A DNA stretch of 64,000 bases from Bin87 sp034420475 (GTDB lineage Bacteria > Chloroflexota > Dehalococcoidia > Lucifugimonadales > UBA3495): NCBI GenBank assembly GCA_034420475.1, contig DAOULH010000090.1, forward strand, positions 14,472 to 78,471, given 5' to 3'. The notes under the pieces were generated by a model. That model worked only from the letters and a program-made list of their open reading frames with translations. It was not told the DNA's origin and did not search any database. Numbering within the stretch: the first letter of the stretch is position 1; the number at the start of each line of letters is the position of its first letter. Shown in pieces: positions 8,344 to 17,578 of this stretch. Position numbers and translations under genes: made by a program.

Positions 8344-8536
8344 CGGTTTCTCCTCCGTCCGCCGGTCGCAGCAGGCGCGCGGACATCACGTCGGACAGGT
8401 CCAGATCGCGCAAGTTTTGCAGTTCGGTCAGGTAGTTCTCCAGCTCGGGTTTGACCAGCGCTATTTCGGCGTCGGACAACTCGAACCCGCCGTATTCGGC
8501 GATTATTCGCTTCATGGTTTCGTCGGAAATCGGCAT
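8336..8536 (-). CDS. Small GatC/AtzG-like partner of the amidase
   Basis: 66 residues starting MPISDETMKRIIAEY, preceded by GCAGGAGG at good spacing. The stop overlaps the amidase start by 8 bases. Size, position and content (LSDAEIALVKPELENYLTELQNL, an N-terminal helix pair then a short acidic tail) match GatC-like or AtzG-like proteins that stabilise amidase-signature enzymes. Identity is inferred from context and helix pattern, because such short proteins diverge quickly. Confidence 0.65.
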   Translation of the reverse strand: MPISDETMKRIIAEYGGFELSDAEIALVKPELENYLTELQNLRDLDLSDVMSARLLRPADGGETDA

Positions 8537-8671
8537 TCGCCACACCTCCTGCATGGTCGAGGTTGGGCGCGAGTGTACATAGCGCGTCGTGCGGAGGCAA
8601 GAAAAAGGATCCGGGTACCGGAAGCAGCCCCGGCTTGGCTGAGGCATGGCGTCCGACGGCCGCGTTTCAGA

Positions 8672-8701
8672 TTGCCGCTCGGTTTTGGCCTGTGCTATAC
8701 T
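8672..8701 (+). promoter_or_regulatory. Promoter of the rpsB operon
   Basis: TTGCCG (8672-8677), an 18-base spacer and TATACT (8696-8701), about 45 bases before the rpsB ATG, in the intergenic region shared with the divergent GatC-like gene. Confidence 0.55.
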
Positions 8702-8745
8702 CACGCCTGATCCCGCGCCAGACCCAGGAGAGAGGCACAAAGCTT

Positions 8746-9621
8746 ATGGTACAAGCCCCGGAACGCCCGGCGGAGAGTGTGATGAACGCGGCTCCCGCTC
8801 TGGAACCGATCACGATGAAGTCCCTGCTGGAGGCCGGCGTTCACTTCGGCCACCAGACCAGGCGGTGGAACCCGCGTATGCGCCGCTACATATTCACGCA
8901 GCGCAACGGCATCCACATCATCGATCTGCAGCAGACGATGGGGCTGATCAACGACGCATACCGGGCCATGGTGGAACTGTCCGCCAGCGGCGGCAAGGTG
9001 CTGTTCGTCGGCACCAAGAAGCAGGCCCAGGATGTCATCGCCTCGGAAGCCGAGCGCACCGACCAGTGGTACGTGAACCAGCGCTGGCTGGGCGGCACGC
9101 TGACCAACTTCCAGACCATCAAGGGTCGCATCGACCACATGAAGCGGTTGCAGGAGCAGCGCGACTCAGGCTACCTGGCGCGGCTGCCCAAGAAAGAAGT
9201 GGTCCGGCTCACCCACACCCTGGACAAGCTGGAAAAGTACTTCACCGGCCTGCGCAACATGGACCGGCTGCCTTCCGCCCTGTTCGTCATCGACATCGGC
9301 AAAGAGGATATCTGCATCGCCGAGGCGCGGCGGCTCAACATCCCCATCTTCGCTATCGTTGACACGGACTGCGACCCCGGCCAGGTTACCCACGCGGTGC
9401 CCGGCAACGACGACGCGGTCCGGTCCATCCGGTTGATTACGGGCCGAATGGCCTCAGCCATCGAAGAGGGTCAGGCGCAGCGCGAAGCATTGCAGATGGC
9501 GCAGGCCGAAGCCTCGGAAACAGACGGGGAAGAAGGCGACGAGGATGTCCGGCCATTCGGCAACACCGTCACGCTGGAAGAGCTGGGACAGATGATGTCC
9601 TCGCGCCCGCTGGAGACGTAG
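8746..9621 (+). CDS. rpsB: 30S ribosomal protein S2
   Basis: 291 residues from ATG 8746. The core ITMKSLLEAGVHFGHQTRRW, NPRMRRYIF, FVGTKKQAQ, WLGGTLTNFQTI and VDTDCDPGQVTHAVPGNDDA is diagnostic for S2, which joins the 30S head-body junction and recruits S1. The acidic C-terminal extension (GEEGDEDVRPFG) is longer than in E. coli. A second possible start at 8782 (GGAGAG just upstream) would remove 12 non-conserved residues. First gene of a housekeeping run continuing to rseP. Confidence 0.97.
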   Translation: MVQAPERPAESVMNAAPALEPITMKSLLEAGVHFGHQTRRWNPRMRRYIFTQRNGIHIIDLQQTMGLINDAYRAMVELSASGGKVLFVGTKKQAQDVIASEAERTDQWYVNQRWLGGTLTNFQTIKGRIDHMKRLQEQRDSGYLARLPKKEVVRLTHTLDKLEKYFTGLRNMDRLPSALFVIDIGKEDICIAEARRLNIPIFAIVDTDCDPGQVTHAVPGNDDAVRSIRLITGRMASAIEEGQAQREALQMAQAEASETDGEEGDEDVRPFGNTVTLEELGQMMSSRPLET

Positions 9622-9674
9622 ACGTCCGGCCCCGGCCACCCGACTGACAGCATTAACCACAGGAGGCTCAAAAG

Positions 9675-10181
9675 TTGCCGGCAGTAACCGTTGAACTGAT
9701 TAAAAGCCTGCGCGAACAGACCGGCGCCGGCATCAGTGATTGCAAGCAAGCTCTGGAGGACAACGGCGGAAACCTGGAGCAGGCCATGGCCGCCCTCCGC
9801 CAGAAGGGTTTTGAGCAGGCCGCCAAGCGGGCCGACCGCGAAACCTCGCAGGGGTTGGTCGAAGCTTACATCCACACCGGCGGTCGGGTCGGAGCGATGG
9901 TGCAGTTGGGGTGCGAGACCGACTTCGTGGCGCGCACCGAGGGCTTCCGCACGCTGGCGCACGATATCGCCATGCAGGTGGCGGCAATGTCCCCGGTGTA
10001 CTTGAACGAAGAGGACATGGACGAAGGGGACGACCGTCCCGCTGCCCAGGTTTGCCTGATGCAACAGCCGTTCATCAAGGACGGTTCCCGGACTCTCGCC
10101 GACCTGGTGCGCGAAACGGCGGCGCAAACCGGCGAAAACGTCCGCGTGGTCGGCTTTCGCCGGCTGGCCCTGGGAGAATAA
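9675..10181 (+). CDS. tsf: Elongation factor Ts (short form)
   Basis: 168 residues, much shorter than the 283 of E. coli. It has the UBA-like N-terminus (ELIKSLREQTGAGISDCKQA), the TDFVART motif that contacts EF-Tu, and one core subdomain, as in Thermus-type short EF-Ts. It recharges EF-Tu by GDP/GTP exchange. The start is TTG at 9675, chosen because AGGAGG sits 8 bases upstream and the family N-terminus begins right there. The stop falls after RRLALGE, consistent with the short family form rather than truncation. Confidence 0.95.
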   Translation: MPAVTVELIKSLREQTGAGISDCKQALEDNGGNLEQAMAALRQKGFEQAAKRADRETSQGLVEAYIHTGGRVGAMVQLGCETDFVARTEGFRTLAHDIAMQVAAMSPVYLNEEDMDEGDDRPAAQVCLMQQPFIKDGSRTLADLVRETAAQTGENVRVVGFRRLALGE

Positions 10182-10236
10182 CGATACAAACGAAAACGGC
10201 ATCCCTCCCAGGTTGATGCTGCGCCGATATTGAAAA

Positions 10237-10995
10237 ATGGTCTCCGCCAGCGTCACGGGTGAAACGGTCTATCGCCGCGTCCTTTTGAAGGTCAGCGGCG
10301 AATCTTTACAGGGGTCCGGGCCGGATACGATTGATCCGGAAGCGGTCGCCTACATCGCGGACCAAATAATCGATGCCCACTCCCGCGGGGTGGAGATGGC
10401 GGTTGTGGTGGGCGGCGGCAACATCTGGCGCGGCTCGGCTGCCGAGCGGAGGGGCATGGAGCGGTCCACCGCGGACTACGCCGGCATGGTGGCGACCATC
10501 ATCAACGGGTTGGCCTTGCAGGACGCGCTGGAGCGAAGGGGGATCATCACCAGGACACAGTCGGCGCTGCCGATACAGGCCGTGGCCGAACCCTACATCC
10601 GGCGCCGGGCCATCCGGCACCTGGAAAAGGGCCGGGTCGTGCTGTTCTGCGCCGGAGCCGGGAACCCCTATATGTCCACCGACACGGCCTCGGCGCTTCG
10701 TGCCCTCGAAGTGGGCGCGGAAGTGCTGCTGATGGCCAAGAACGGCGTGGACGGGGTTTACGACTCGGATCCGAAGACCAATCCTGCCGCCGTGCGGTTC
10801 GGGAACTTGGAATACCTGGACGCCGTAAATCGCCGATTGGAAGTGATGGACTCCACCGCGATGACCCTGTGCATGGATAACGAGATGCCGATCATCGTCT
10901 TTGATATATTTGAGCGGGGCGCCATGGGCCGCATCCTGCAAGGGGACGTGGTGGGAACGACCATCGACGACGGCTCACGGCGCAACGGGTCGTGA
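10237..10995 (+). CDS. pyrH: Uridylate kinase (UMP kinase)
   Basis: 252 residues of the amino-acid-kinase fold. YRRVLLKVSGESLQG near the N-terminus, VVGGGNIWRG, the AGNPYMSTDTASALRALE block (usual form GTGNPFFTTDTAA) and AKNGVDGVYDSDPKTNP are UMP-kinase signatures. It phosphorylates UMP to UDP for nucleotide and cell-wall precursor synthesis. The ribosome site is weak; the ATG at 10237 puts the conserved start about 11 residues in. Placed between tsf and frr as in most bacteria. Confidence 0.96.
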   Translation: MVSASVTGETVYRRVLLKVSGESLQGSGPDTIDPEAVAYIADQIIDAHSRGVEMAVVVGGGNIWRGSAAERRGMERSTADYAGMVATIINGLALQDALERRGIITRTQSALPIQAVAEPYIRRRAIRHLEKGRVVLFCAGAGNPYMSTDTASALRALEVGAEVLLMAKNGVDGVYDSDPKTNPAAVRFGNLEYLDAVNRRLEVMDSTAMTLCMDNEMPIIVFDIFERGAMGRILQGDVVGTTIDDGSRRNGS

Positions 10996-11043
10996 ATCCA
11001 GTAACCGCCAGCTAATCACGCTCAGCCGAAAAGGAGGGACCAA

Positions 11044-11649
11044 ATGCCGGATCGCAACAACAGGGGCAACAACAGCGATCAGGATGGACCGACCATGGAG
11101 GCCGTGCTGGCCGAAGCGGAGCGCAAAATGGGGCAATCGATTGAAGCGATGCGCCGCGACATCAGCACGCTCCGCACGGGCCGGGCGACGCCGGCGCTCA
11201 TCGAAGACCTGTCGGTCGATTACTATGGCTCGCCTACCCCTCTGAAACAGATTGCTTCCATTTCGGCTCCCGACGCTCGCGCCATCATGGTGCAGCCCTG
11301 GGACCGGCAGGCCCTGCGCGACATCGAGCGCAGTCTGACCCAGTCCGAAATGGGGTTCAACCCGTCGAACGATGGCAACGTGATCACCGTGCCCATTCCG
11401 CCGCTGACCCAGGAACGACGCCAGGAGATGGTGCGCCTGCTGAAGCGCAAGGCGGAGGACAGCAAGGTGGCAGTGCGGAACGTGCGGCGTGAAGGCGTGG
11501 ACTCCCTGCGCAAAATGGAGCGGGACAAGTCGATCTCCCAGGATGAGAACCGGCGCAGCCAGGACTCGCTGCAAAAGACCACCGACGCCCATGTCAAGGC
11601 TATCGACGAGGTCGCGGCAACGAAGGAAGCGGAAATCATGGAGGTGTAG
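11044..11649 (+). CDS. frr: Ribosome recycling factor
   Basis: 201 residues, slightly longer than the usual 185 because of a polar N-terminal tail (about 15 residues). Family motifs: LRTGRATPALIEDLSVDYYG, TPLKQIASISAPDARAIMVQPWD and the C-terminal LRKMERDKSISQDE...IDEVAATKEAEIMEV. It dissolves post-termination ribosomes with EF-G. AAGGAGG stands 6 bases before the ATG. Confidence 0.97.
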   Translation: MPDRNNRGNNSDQDGPTMEAVLAEAERKMGQSIEAMRRDISTLRTGRATPALIEDLSVDYYGSPTPLKQIASISAPDARAIMVQPWDRQALRDIERSLTQSEMGFNPSNDGNVITVPIPPLTQERRQEMVRLLKRKAEDSKVAVRNVRREGVDSLRKMERDKSISQDENRRSQDSLQKTTDAHVKAIDEVAATKEAEIMEV

Positions 11650-11782
11650 CCCTCGCCTCAAATTCCTGGAGCGTGCGTTAGCGCGCCCATGCCGCACCGT
11701 TGGACGGCCGCCGTATCCGGGGCCTCGTCCTGAAGAGAACCGACAGGCGGGCCAAGGTCTGCCCGTGCCGTAGTGCGTTGGT

Positions 11783-12610
11783 ATGTCCGGGCGACGCGCC
11801 GGCGCTCCACTGTTCAAGTCCCCATTCATGTCGATTAACTCAGACCCTTCCAACACTGACCGCCTCCCGCCGGTCGCCGGCGCTGACGCCGGAAGCGATC
11901 CGGTTCCCGGCCATGTGGCAATCATCATGGACGGCAACGGACGCTGGGCGGAGCGCCAGGGCCTCCCGCGCCAGGCGGGTCACCAGCGCGGGGTGAGCAA
12001 TATCCGACGGATCGTCGAGTTGCTGGCGCAACGCGGCGTCCGCGTGGTTACGCTCTACGCCTTTTCGACGGAGAACTGGCGGCGGCCCACCGATGAAGTG
12101 GACAGCCTGATGACTATCCTGGCGGAACAGATCGAGCCGCAAACCCGGGAGCTGCACAAAGCGGGGGTGAAGCTGGTCCATCTCGGCGACATGAGCCCGC
12201 TGGCCCCCGCGCTCCAGGAATCGATACAACAGGCGCAGGCCGTCACCAAGCACAACGACGGCATCACGGTCAACATCGCCTTCAATTACGGCGGCCGGGA
12301 CGAGATCCTGCAGGCGGTGCGGAGGATGCTGGCCGACGGCGTGGTTCCCGAAGACGTGGACGAGACGCTGTTCAGCGCGTACCTCTACACCGACGGCTGC
12401 CCGGATCCGGACTTGATAATTCGCACCGGCGGCGAACAGCGGCTCAGCAATTTTCTCATCTGGCAGGCGGCCTACAGCGAGTATTACCACACGCCGGCGC
12501 TTTGGCCGGACCTGGATGCGGACGAATTGGACCGCGCGCTGAGCGCTTACGGTCAACGGCAGAGGCGTTTCGGCTCCCTGGACACCCAGGACCAAACCTC
12601 CGGAGCGTAA
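11783..12610 (+). CDS. uppS: Undecaprenyl diphosphate synthase (cis-prenyltransferase)
   Basis: 275 residues from ATG 11783; an internal ATG at 11828 may be the true start because the first 40 residues are low-complexity. Conserved regions: HVAIIMDGNGRWAERQGLPR (catalytic Asp about residue 50), FSTENWRRP, FNYGGRDEI and RTGGEQRLSNFLIWQAAYSE. It makes the C55 lipid carrier for peptidoglycan and other envelope polymers. The cdsA GTG follows 6 bases after the stop. Confidence 0.96.
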   Translation: MSGRRAGAPLFKSPFMSINSDPSNTDRLPPVAGADAGSDPVPGHVAIIMDGNGRWAERQGLPRQAGHQRGVSNIRRIVELLAQRGVRVVTLYAFSTENWRRPTDEVDSLMTILAEQIEPQTRELHKAGVKLVHLGDMSPLAPALQESIQQAQAVTKHNDGITVNIAFNYGGRDEILQAVRRMLADGVVPEDVDETLFSAYLYTDGCPDPDLIIRTGGEQRLSNFLIWQAAYSEYYHTPALWPDLDADELDRALSAYGQRQRRFGSLDTQDQTSGA

Positions 12611-12615
12611 GGCGG

Positions 12616-13671
12616 GTGCTGCTCCACCGGGTTCTGACTGCCCTGGTTGGCGTGCCGGTGGTGTTGGTATGCATCTGGTTCGGCCCGCCCTGGATTACCA
12701 TACTGGCGGCCGCCGCCGCAGTTATTGGCGTCAGGGAAGCCTACCGGCTGTATCCCGGCCGTGAGCGAGCATCCGAGAACGGGGACGGCGGGGACGGGGA
12801 CGATGACAGCGGCGATACGCCCCTGCCGTTGCTGCTGGGCGGAACCTGGGCGGTGGCGCTGGTGCTGGCCGGCGAGCTGGCGGTGCGGCCGGAGGATTTC
12901 GGGTGGGCGGCTCTGGGCATCTGCATCGCCGGCGTGGTGGTGTCCGGTTTGTGGATGATTGCGGCGTGGCACGGACGGCGACCGATAACGGCGGCGAGTT
13001 ACCTGGTGATGGCGCCCGTTTACATCGGAGGAGCGTTGGCCGCAGCGACGGCTCTCCGCGGAATAGACGGGCTGCCCAAGCCGTGGCGGGCGAAAGTCGA
13101 AGAACCCGCGCCTCCGCTGGCGGTTCCTCCGCACATCGAAGATGACGGACTTGGCGAAGCGTTCGAGTCGGTTTACCAGGTCCCGGCCGACGACGGGGGG
13201 GTCTGGCTGCTGCCGGACATGATCGGTTCCGATTTCGCCCGGGAGTTGACCGTCCTCACGGAAACCGGGTGCTGGTGGCTCCTCCTGGTGATCCTCACCG
13301 TGTACGCGGCGGACACCGGGGCCTACGCCGCGGGGCGTCTCATCGGCCGGCATCGCCTGGCGCCCGGCATCAGCCCGGGGAAAACCTGGGAGGGAACGGC
13401 CGGCGGGATGCTGTTCGCGGTTATCGCCGCGGTGGTGCTGGGAATGCTGTTTCCGCTGCGGCTGGAGATTTGGCACCTGGCGATAATCGGTGTTATTTTA
13501 GGCGCCGTATCGCCCATCGGCGATCTGGTCGAATCCAAAATCAAACGATTGGCTGGCGCCAAGGACTCCGGCAACCTGTTTCCCGGCCACGGCGGGATGC
13601 TGGATCGGTTGGACAGCCTTCTTCCGTCCTTAATCGCGGTGTACGTCCTGGCTGCCGTGAGTACCCCTTAA
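12616..13671 (+). CDS. cdsA: Phosphatidate cytidylyltransferase (CDP-diglyceride synthase)
   Basis: 351 residues from a GTG 6 bases after the uppS stop, with GGAGCGTAAGGCGG upstream. A longer frame open from 12502 overlaps uppS and has no family character. Multi-pass membrane protein: hydrophobic segments near the start, several in the middle, and a C-terminal core with SKIKRLAGAKDSGNLFPGHGG and MLDRLDS, the CDP-diglyceride synthase signature. An unusual 60-80 residue hydrophilic loop (PKPWRAKVEEPAPP onward) splits the membrane helices. It makes CDP-diacylglycerol from phosphatidate and CTP. Confidence 0.95.
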   Translation: MLLHRVLTALVGVPVVLVCIWFGPPWITILAAAAAVIGVREAYRLYPGRERASENGDGGDGDDDSGDTPLPLLLGGTWAVALVLAGELAVRPEDFGWAALGICIAGVVVSGLWMIAAWHGRRPITAASYLVMAPVYIGGALAAATALRGIDGLPKPWRAKVEEPAPPLAVPPHIEDDGLGEAFESVYQVPADDGGVWLLPDMIGSDFARELTVLTETGCWWLLLVILTVYAADTGAYAAGRLIGRHRLAPGISPGKTWEGTAGGMLFAVIAAVVLGMLFPLRLEIWHLAIIGVILGAVSPIGDLVESKIKRLAGAKDSGNLFPGHGGMLDRLDSLLPSLIAVYVLAAVSTP

Positions 13672-13691
13672 ATCGACCCGGAAGCGAACAA

Positions 13692-14819
13692 ATGCGGCGC
13701 ATCGTCATTCTCGGCTCCACCGGCTCAATCGGGCGTCAAACGCTGGACATCGTGCGGGCGTTCCCCGACGAGTTCCAGGTGGTGGGACTGGCCGCCGGAA
13801 ACAACACCGCCCTGCTGCTGGAACAGGCAGCCGAGTTCGCTCCCGATTACATCTGGTGCTCCAACCCGCCGGACGAACCGCCCGACGGCGTGAAGATGCT
13901 GCCCATGGCGGAAATGGCGTCGCTGCCCGAGGTGGACCAGGTCATGGTCGCGTTGATGGGAGCGGTTGGCCTGACGCCCACGCTGAGCGCTCTGCGCGCG
14001 GGGAAGCAGGTCGCGCTGTCCAACAAGGAACCCATCGTCATGGCGGGTCAGGTCCTGAAGGCGGCGGAAGCCGCCCACGGCGGGGTGATCCTGCCCGTGG
14101 ACAGCGAGCCCAGCGCCATCTGGCAGTGCCTGCAAGGGGAAGACAACCACATCCGGCGCCTGATGATAACCGCCAGCGGTGGCCCGTTCCGGCGCACGCC
14201 TCTGGACGAACTGGAATCGGTGACGCCCGAGCAGGCGCTCCGGCACCCGACCTGGCGCATGGGCGACAAGATCACCATCGACTCGGCTACGCTGATGAAC
14301 AAGGCTTTCGAGGTGATCGAATCCCATTGGCTGTTCTCCGTACCCTGGGAAGACATCGCCGTGGTAGTGCATCCCCAGAGCACCATCCATTCCATGGTCG
14401 AGTTCGACGACGGATCGGTGAAGGCGCAACTGGGGCCGCCGAGTATGCGCTTGCCGATACAGTACGCCCTGTTTCATCCCAGGCGTTTTGCCAACGACGA
14501 GATACCCCGTCTGGACATCGGGGCTCCCTGGTCCCTGGACTTCGAGCCGCTGGAACCGAAACGCTTCCCCTGCTTTGACCTGGCGGTGTCCGCCGGCAAG
14601 ACGGGCGGAACCATGCCCGCCGTGCTCAGCGCCGCGGATGAAGTGGCGGTGCAGGCGTTCCTTGCCGGGAGCATCCGCTATACCGACATCTACCGCCTGG
14701 TCGAGCGCGTCCTCGGCGAGCACGTATCTCAGCCGTCGCCCGACCTGGATGCTATAGTAGAAGCAGACCGCTGGGCCAACCTGCGCGCTGCTGAGATCGT
14801 GAGCAGCGGGATGAATTAG
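13692..14819 (+). CDS. dxr: 1-deoxy-D-xylulose 5-phosphate reductoisomerase
   Basis: 375 residues. ILGSTGSIGRQTLDIVRAFP is the NADPH-binding start; ALSNKEPIVMAG, LPVDSEPSAIWQCLQG, ASGGPFRRTPL, SATLMNKAFEVIESHWLF and VVHPQSTIHSMVEF are family blocks carrying the metal ligands. It commits carbon to the MEP isoprenoid pathway, fitting its place after uppS. In the metal-binding block the usual DSEHSA reads DSEPSA; the metal-binding acidic residues are kept. The ATG at 13692 is set by the family N-terminus; the frame is open much further upstream but overlaps cdsA. Confidence 0.97.
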   Translation: MRRIVILGSTGSIGRQTLDIVRAFPDEFQVVGLAAGNNTALLLEQAAEFAPDYIWCSNPPDEPPDGVKMLPMAEMASLPEVDQVMVALMGAVGLTPTLSALRAGKQVALSNKEPIVMAGQVLKAAEAAHGGVILPVDSEPSAIWQCLQGEDNHIRRLMITASGGPFRRTPLDELESVTPEQALRHPTWRMGDKITIDSATLMNKAFEVIESHWLFSVPWEDIAVVVHPQSTIHSMVEFDDGSVKAQLGPPSMRLPIQYALFHPRRFANDEIPRLDIGAPWSLDFEPLEPKRFPCFDLAVSAGKTGGTMPAVLSAADEVAVQAFLAGSIRYTDIYRLVERVLGEHVSQPSPDLDAIVEADRWANLRAAEIVSSGMN

Positions 14820-14841
14820 CCGGCCTCGCGGGCCAAGCGCT

Positions 14842-16239
14842 ATGGACACGTGGATAATCGCGGTGGCGTCGTTCGTGCCGATGCTGCTTCTTCTGGTGGT
14901 GGTGCACGAGCTGGGGCACTTCTGGTCGGCCCGGGCCTTTGGTATCAAGGTGCTCGAATTTGGCGTCGGCTACCCGCCCCGGGCCTTTGGGATCTACACC
15001 GGCCGCACCGAGACGCTGCTGCTCCCCACCACGGTTTGCCTCAACGGGGTGATGGGCTCCATTCGCCCGGGCCAGGTGATCCGCGTGCTGTCCGGCGAAA
15101 ATGACGACGGGCAGTTGGTGGCGCGTTACATCGAGCTGCGGGAATCAGGTCGAGCCGGAGGGGTCCTTGGTTCCCTGGCCGGATTGGCGGGGTTCGGACG
15201 CCGGCCCCGGGATGCGGAACCTGGAACGCAGTCCGCCCGCAGACGATTGGACGACGTGCAGACGGACGAGTTTCTCCGCCATGAGGGGCGTGTCCGGGAG
15301 GTGTTGCCCGACCGCGTCGTCCTGGCCGACATGATCTACTCCGTCAACTGGCTTCCCCTGGGCGGGTTCGTCAGGCTGTCGGGGGAGAACAATCCCGCCG
15401 CGCCCGGAAGCCTGGCGCGGCGAGGCCTGGGCCAGCGAGCCATCGTGCTAGCCGCCGGGTCGGCCATGAACGCGCTGTTCCCGATTGTGGCGTTTGCCAT
15501 CATGTTCATGGTGCCGCACACGGAGATGGTCGGCGGGTCGGCGGAGATCACGTCGGTCGCGCCGAATTCACCGGCGGAAGCCGCGGGCCTGCTGCCCGGC
15601 GACCGCGTGGTGCAGGTGGGTGACCAGCCGCCGGGGACGCCGCAGGAATTGCCCCGGGAAGTTCGCCTGGCGGCCGGCGCCGAGATGACCTGGGTCATCG
15701 AACGAGACGGGCAGCAGCGGGTGGCCCAGGTCACGCCGCGGGTGGACCCGCCGCCGGGCCAGGGCGCGGTCGGGATCACCTTTTCCATAGTTGACCAAGA
15801 AGAGGTCCGGCGCATCGAGCCTCCCTGGACCGCGGTGCGCCTGGGGGTGACCAGCACCTGGGATATGCTGACCCTGATGGGCAGGGAGATCCGCGGCTGG
15901 TTCGGCGGAGGACGGGGGCCGGAGCTGAGCGGACCCATCGGCATCGCCCAGATCACCGGCGAGGTGACCCGTCAGGGCGGGCTCCAGGGCTGGATGCTGG
16001 TGGCAATCCTGTTGAGCATCAACCTGGCGGTGCTGAACATACTGCCCATCCCGATGCTGGACGGGGGACGTCTGCTGTTCGTGTTCATCGAATGGGTCCG
16101 CGGGGGCAAACGGGTGCCGTCGGACAAAGAGGGGCTGGTCCACCTGATCGGATTCGTGGCCCTGTTGGCCCTGGTCATCGCCATCTCGGCGAACGACATC
16201 ATGCGGCTGGTGCGCGGAATTTCGCCTTTGGGCGGATGA
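14842..16239 (+). CDS. rseP: RseP/RIP-type site-2 membrane metalloprotease
   Basis: 465 residues. The zinc site VVHELGHFWSA (H22, E23, H26) lies in the first transmembrane helix, and the second metal region is NILPIPMLDGGRL near residue 395. A PDZ domain (about 228-305, SVAPNSPAEAAGLLPGDRVVQV) precedes the last helices. About 100 residues of loop are inserted between the HExxH helix and VNWLPLGGFVRLSGE, including a polar stretch (GFGRRPRDAEPG), longer than in E. coli RseP. The family cleaves anti-sigma factors or signal peptide remnants within the membrane. Last gene of the rpsB run. Confidence 0.93.
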   Translation: MDTWIIAVASFVPMLLLLVVVHELGHFWSARAFGIKVLEFGVGYPPRAFGIYTGRTETLLLPTTVCLNGVMGSIRPGQVIRVLSGENDDGQLVARYIELRESGRAGGVLGSLAGLAGFGRRPRDAEPGTQSARRRLDDVQTDEFLRHEGRVREVLPDRVVLADMIYSVNWLPLGGFVRLSGENNPAAPGSLARRGLGQRAIVLAAGSAMNALFPIVAFAIMFMVPHTEMVGGSAEITSVAPNSPAEAAGLLPGDRVVQVGDQPPGTPQELPREVRLAAGAEMTWVIERDGQQRVAQVTPRVDPPPGQGAVGITFSIVDQEEVRRIEPPWTAVRLGVTSTWDMLTLMGREIRGWFGGGRGPELSGPIGIAQITGEVTRQGGLQGWMLVAILLSINLAVLNILPIPMLDGGRLLFVFIEWVRGGKRVPSDKEGLVHLIGFVALLALVIAISANDIMRLVRGISPLGG

Positions 16240-16273
16240 CCGGATCGAGCTGCCTGAGGCGGCTCTCCGGCCC

Positions 16274-16415
16274 GCGCGTACCCCGGTTTATCATTGCGCC
16301 CCCGCACTTGATGCGGGGGTGGCAATCTCGTTGCGGCCAGGATCGTGGCTGCACCAACGGGATTGCCACGTCGCTTCGCTCCGCGCAATGACAGGTTTGC
16401 GGAAACTGGGTGCGC
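16274..16415. repeat. Palindromic repeat copy A2
   Basis: Degenerate copy of the A1 type: the left end GCGCGTACCCC and right end CTGGGTGCGC are imperfect inverted repeats around ATCATTGCG...CGCAATGACAGG. An extra palindrome CCCCCGCACTTGATGCGGGGG lies inside the left arm; a piece of the same sequence recurs at about 56452 inside the IS110 pseudogene. Confidence 0.7.
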
Positions 16416-16448
16416 ATGGGGGATCTCCGGGTATTGACCGGACAGAGT

Positions 16449-16479
16449 ACGGCCCCCGCGCCAGCGACGCGGGGGCCGT
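16449..16479. terminator. GC-rich hairpin between convergent genes
   Basis: ACGGCCCCCGCG (16449-16460) pairs perfectly with CGCGGGGGCCGT (16468-16479) around a 7-base loop. It lies between rseP (+) and the dienelactone-hydrolase gene (-) and is well placed to stop both. No T-run follows on either side. Confidence 0.6.
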
Positions 16480-16503
16480 GAAAGTCCTGGGGTATGGTTG
16501 CGC

Positions 16504-17292
16504 TTACTTCAAGTGCTCGTTGAAGAAGGCCAGGGTGCGGGCCTGGGCATCTTCCGCGGCGGCTTGGTTATAGCTGTCGCGGTCGTCGCAGTTGAAGCCG
16601 TGGCCGGCCCCTGGATACATCTTGAAGTCGTAGGACTTGCCCGCCGCATCCAGCGCTGCTTCGATCTGCGAGACGTCTGCGGGGGTCGGATTGCCGTCGG
16701 TTTCACCGAAGTTGCCCATCAGCGGGATGCTGATGCGCGCGGTGCCGTCGACGGGGGTCACGCCGTCGCTGTAGGGCGCGAGAATGGCGCCGCCGTAGTA
16801 GCAAACGCCGGCGGACAGGCCGGAGCAGGAACTGGCAGCCAGATAGACCACGCGCCCGCCCATGCAGTAACCGACGATTCCGATTTTCTGGCCGCGCGTG
16901 CGCGGGTAGGTGCGCTGCAGGTAGTCGACGGTGGCGTTGATGTCGGCAATGATGCCCTGGCCGCTCAACTCCGGCATATAGGTGTTGATGGCGGCGTCGA
17001 AATCGTCAGTGGTGTAGCCCAGCATCGGGTTGGGGTTGCGCTCGTTGCGGTGGAACAGGGCCGGAGCCACGGCGACGTAACCCGCAGCGGCGAAGCCGTC
17101 GGCCACCCGCTGGATGTGCTGGTTGACCCCGAAAGCTTCCTGCACGACGATAACAGCCGGCAGGCTCGTGCCGGCGCTGGGCGCCGGGAAGCTCACGTAG
17201 GCGGCCATATCACCGGCCTCGGCGATGTTGGCTCCCGATTCTCGATCTTCCGTGGGGTCGGGCATTCGGATGTTTTCCCAGAAAGACGGCAT
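16504..17292 (-). CDS. Dienelactone hydrolase family protein
   Basis: 262 residues from the ATG at 17292, which has GGAGGAGG about 8 bases upstream; the frame stays open to 17613 but that extension has no homology. Alpha/beta hydrolase with the dienelactone-hydrolase nucleophile elbow GYCMGG (C143), E52 in VVQEAFGVNQHI, D199 in GETDGNPT and H231 in GAGHGFN, the Cys-Asp-His triad with the accessory Glu. It probably opens a lactone or cleaves an ester in aromatic or other carbon degradation. No aromatic-pathway genes flank it, so the substrate is unknown. Confidence 0.9.
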   Translation of the reverse strand: MPSFWENIRMPDPTEDRESGANIAEAGDMAAYVSFPAPSAGTSLPAVIVVQEAFGVNQHIQRVADGFAAAGYVAVAPALFHRNERNPNPMLGYTTDDFDAAINTYMPELSGQGIIADINATVDYLQRTYPRTRGQKIGIVGYCMGGRVVYLAASSCSGLSAGVCYYGGAILAPYSDGVTPVDGTARISIPLMGNFGETDGNPTPADVSQIEAALDAAGKSYDFKMYPGAGHGFNCDDRDSYNQAAAEDAQARTLAFFNEHLK

Positions 17293-17578
17293 AGCTTTTC
17301 CTCCTCCATTGGTTGCGCGAACTTCAGTGATACGACGGCTCCGCGGCGGCAGAGCGCGCGCGTCTGCGGGCCATATCTTTCGTGCGCCGGAATTGTAACA
17401 AAGGATTGCGGGCCAAACAAGCAGGTTGCCGCCGGGTGGCTGCGGCGCGAGGCCAAGATCGGCGTCGGCGGACCGGCTGCCGGCAACCCCGACCGGGACG
17501 GTCGTTTCGCGTTTTGCCGCGCGGCCATTGAGGCATTGGAACCGGCCCGGCGGCCAGCCCCGTCCGCCGGCGGTTCGC

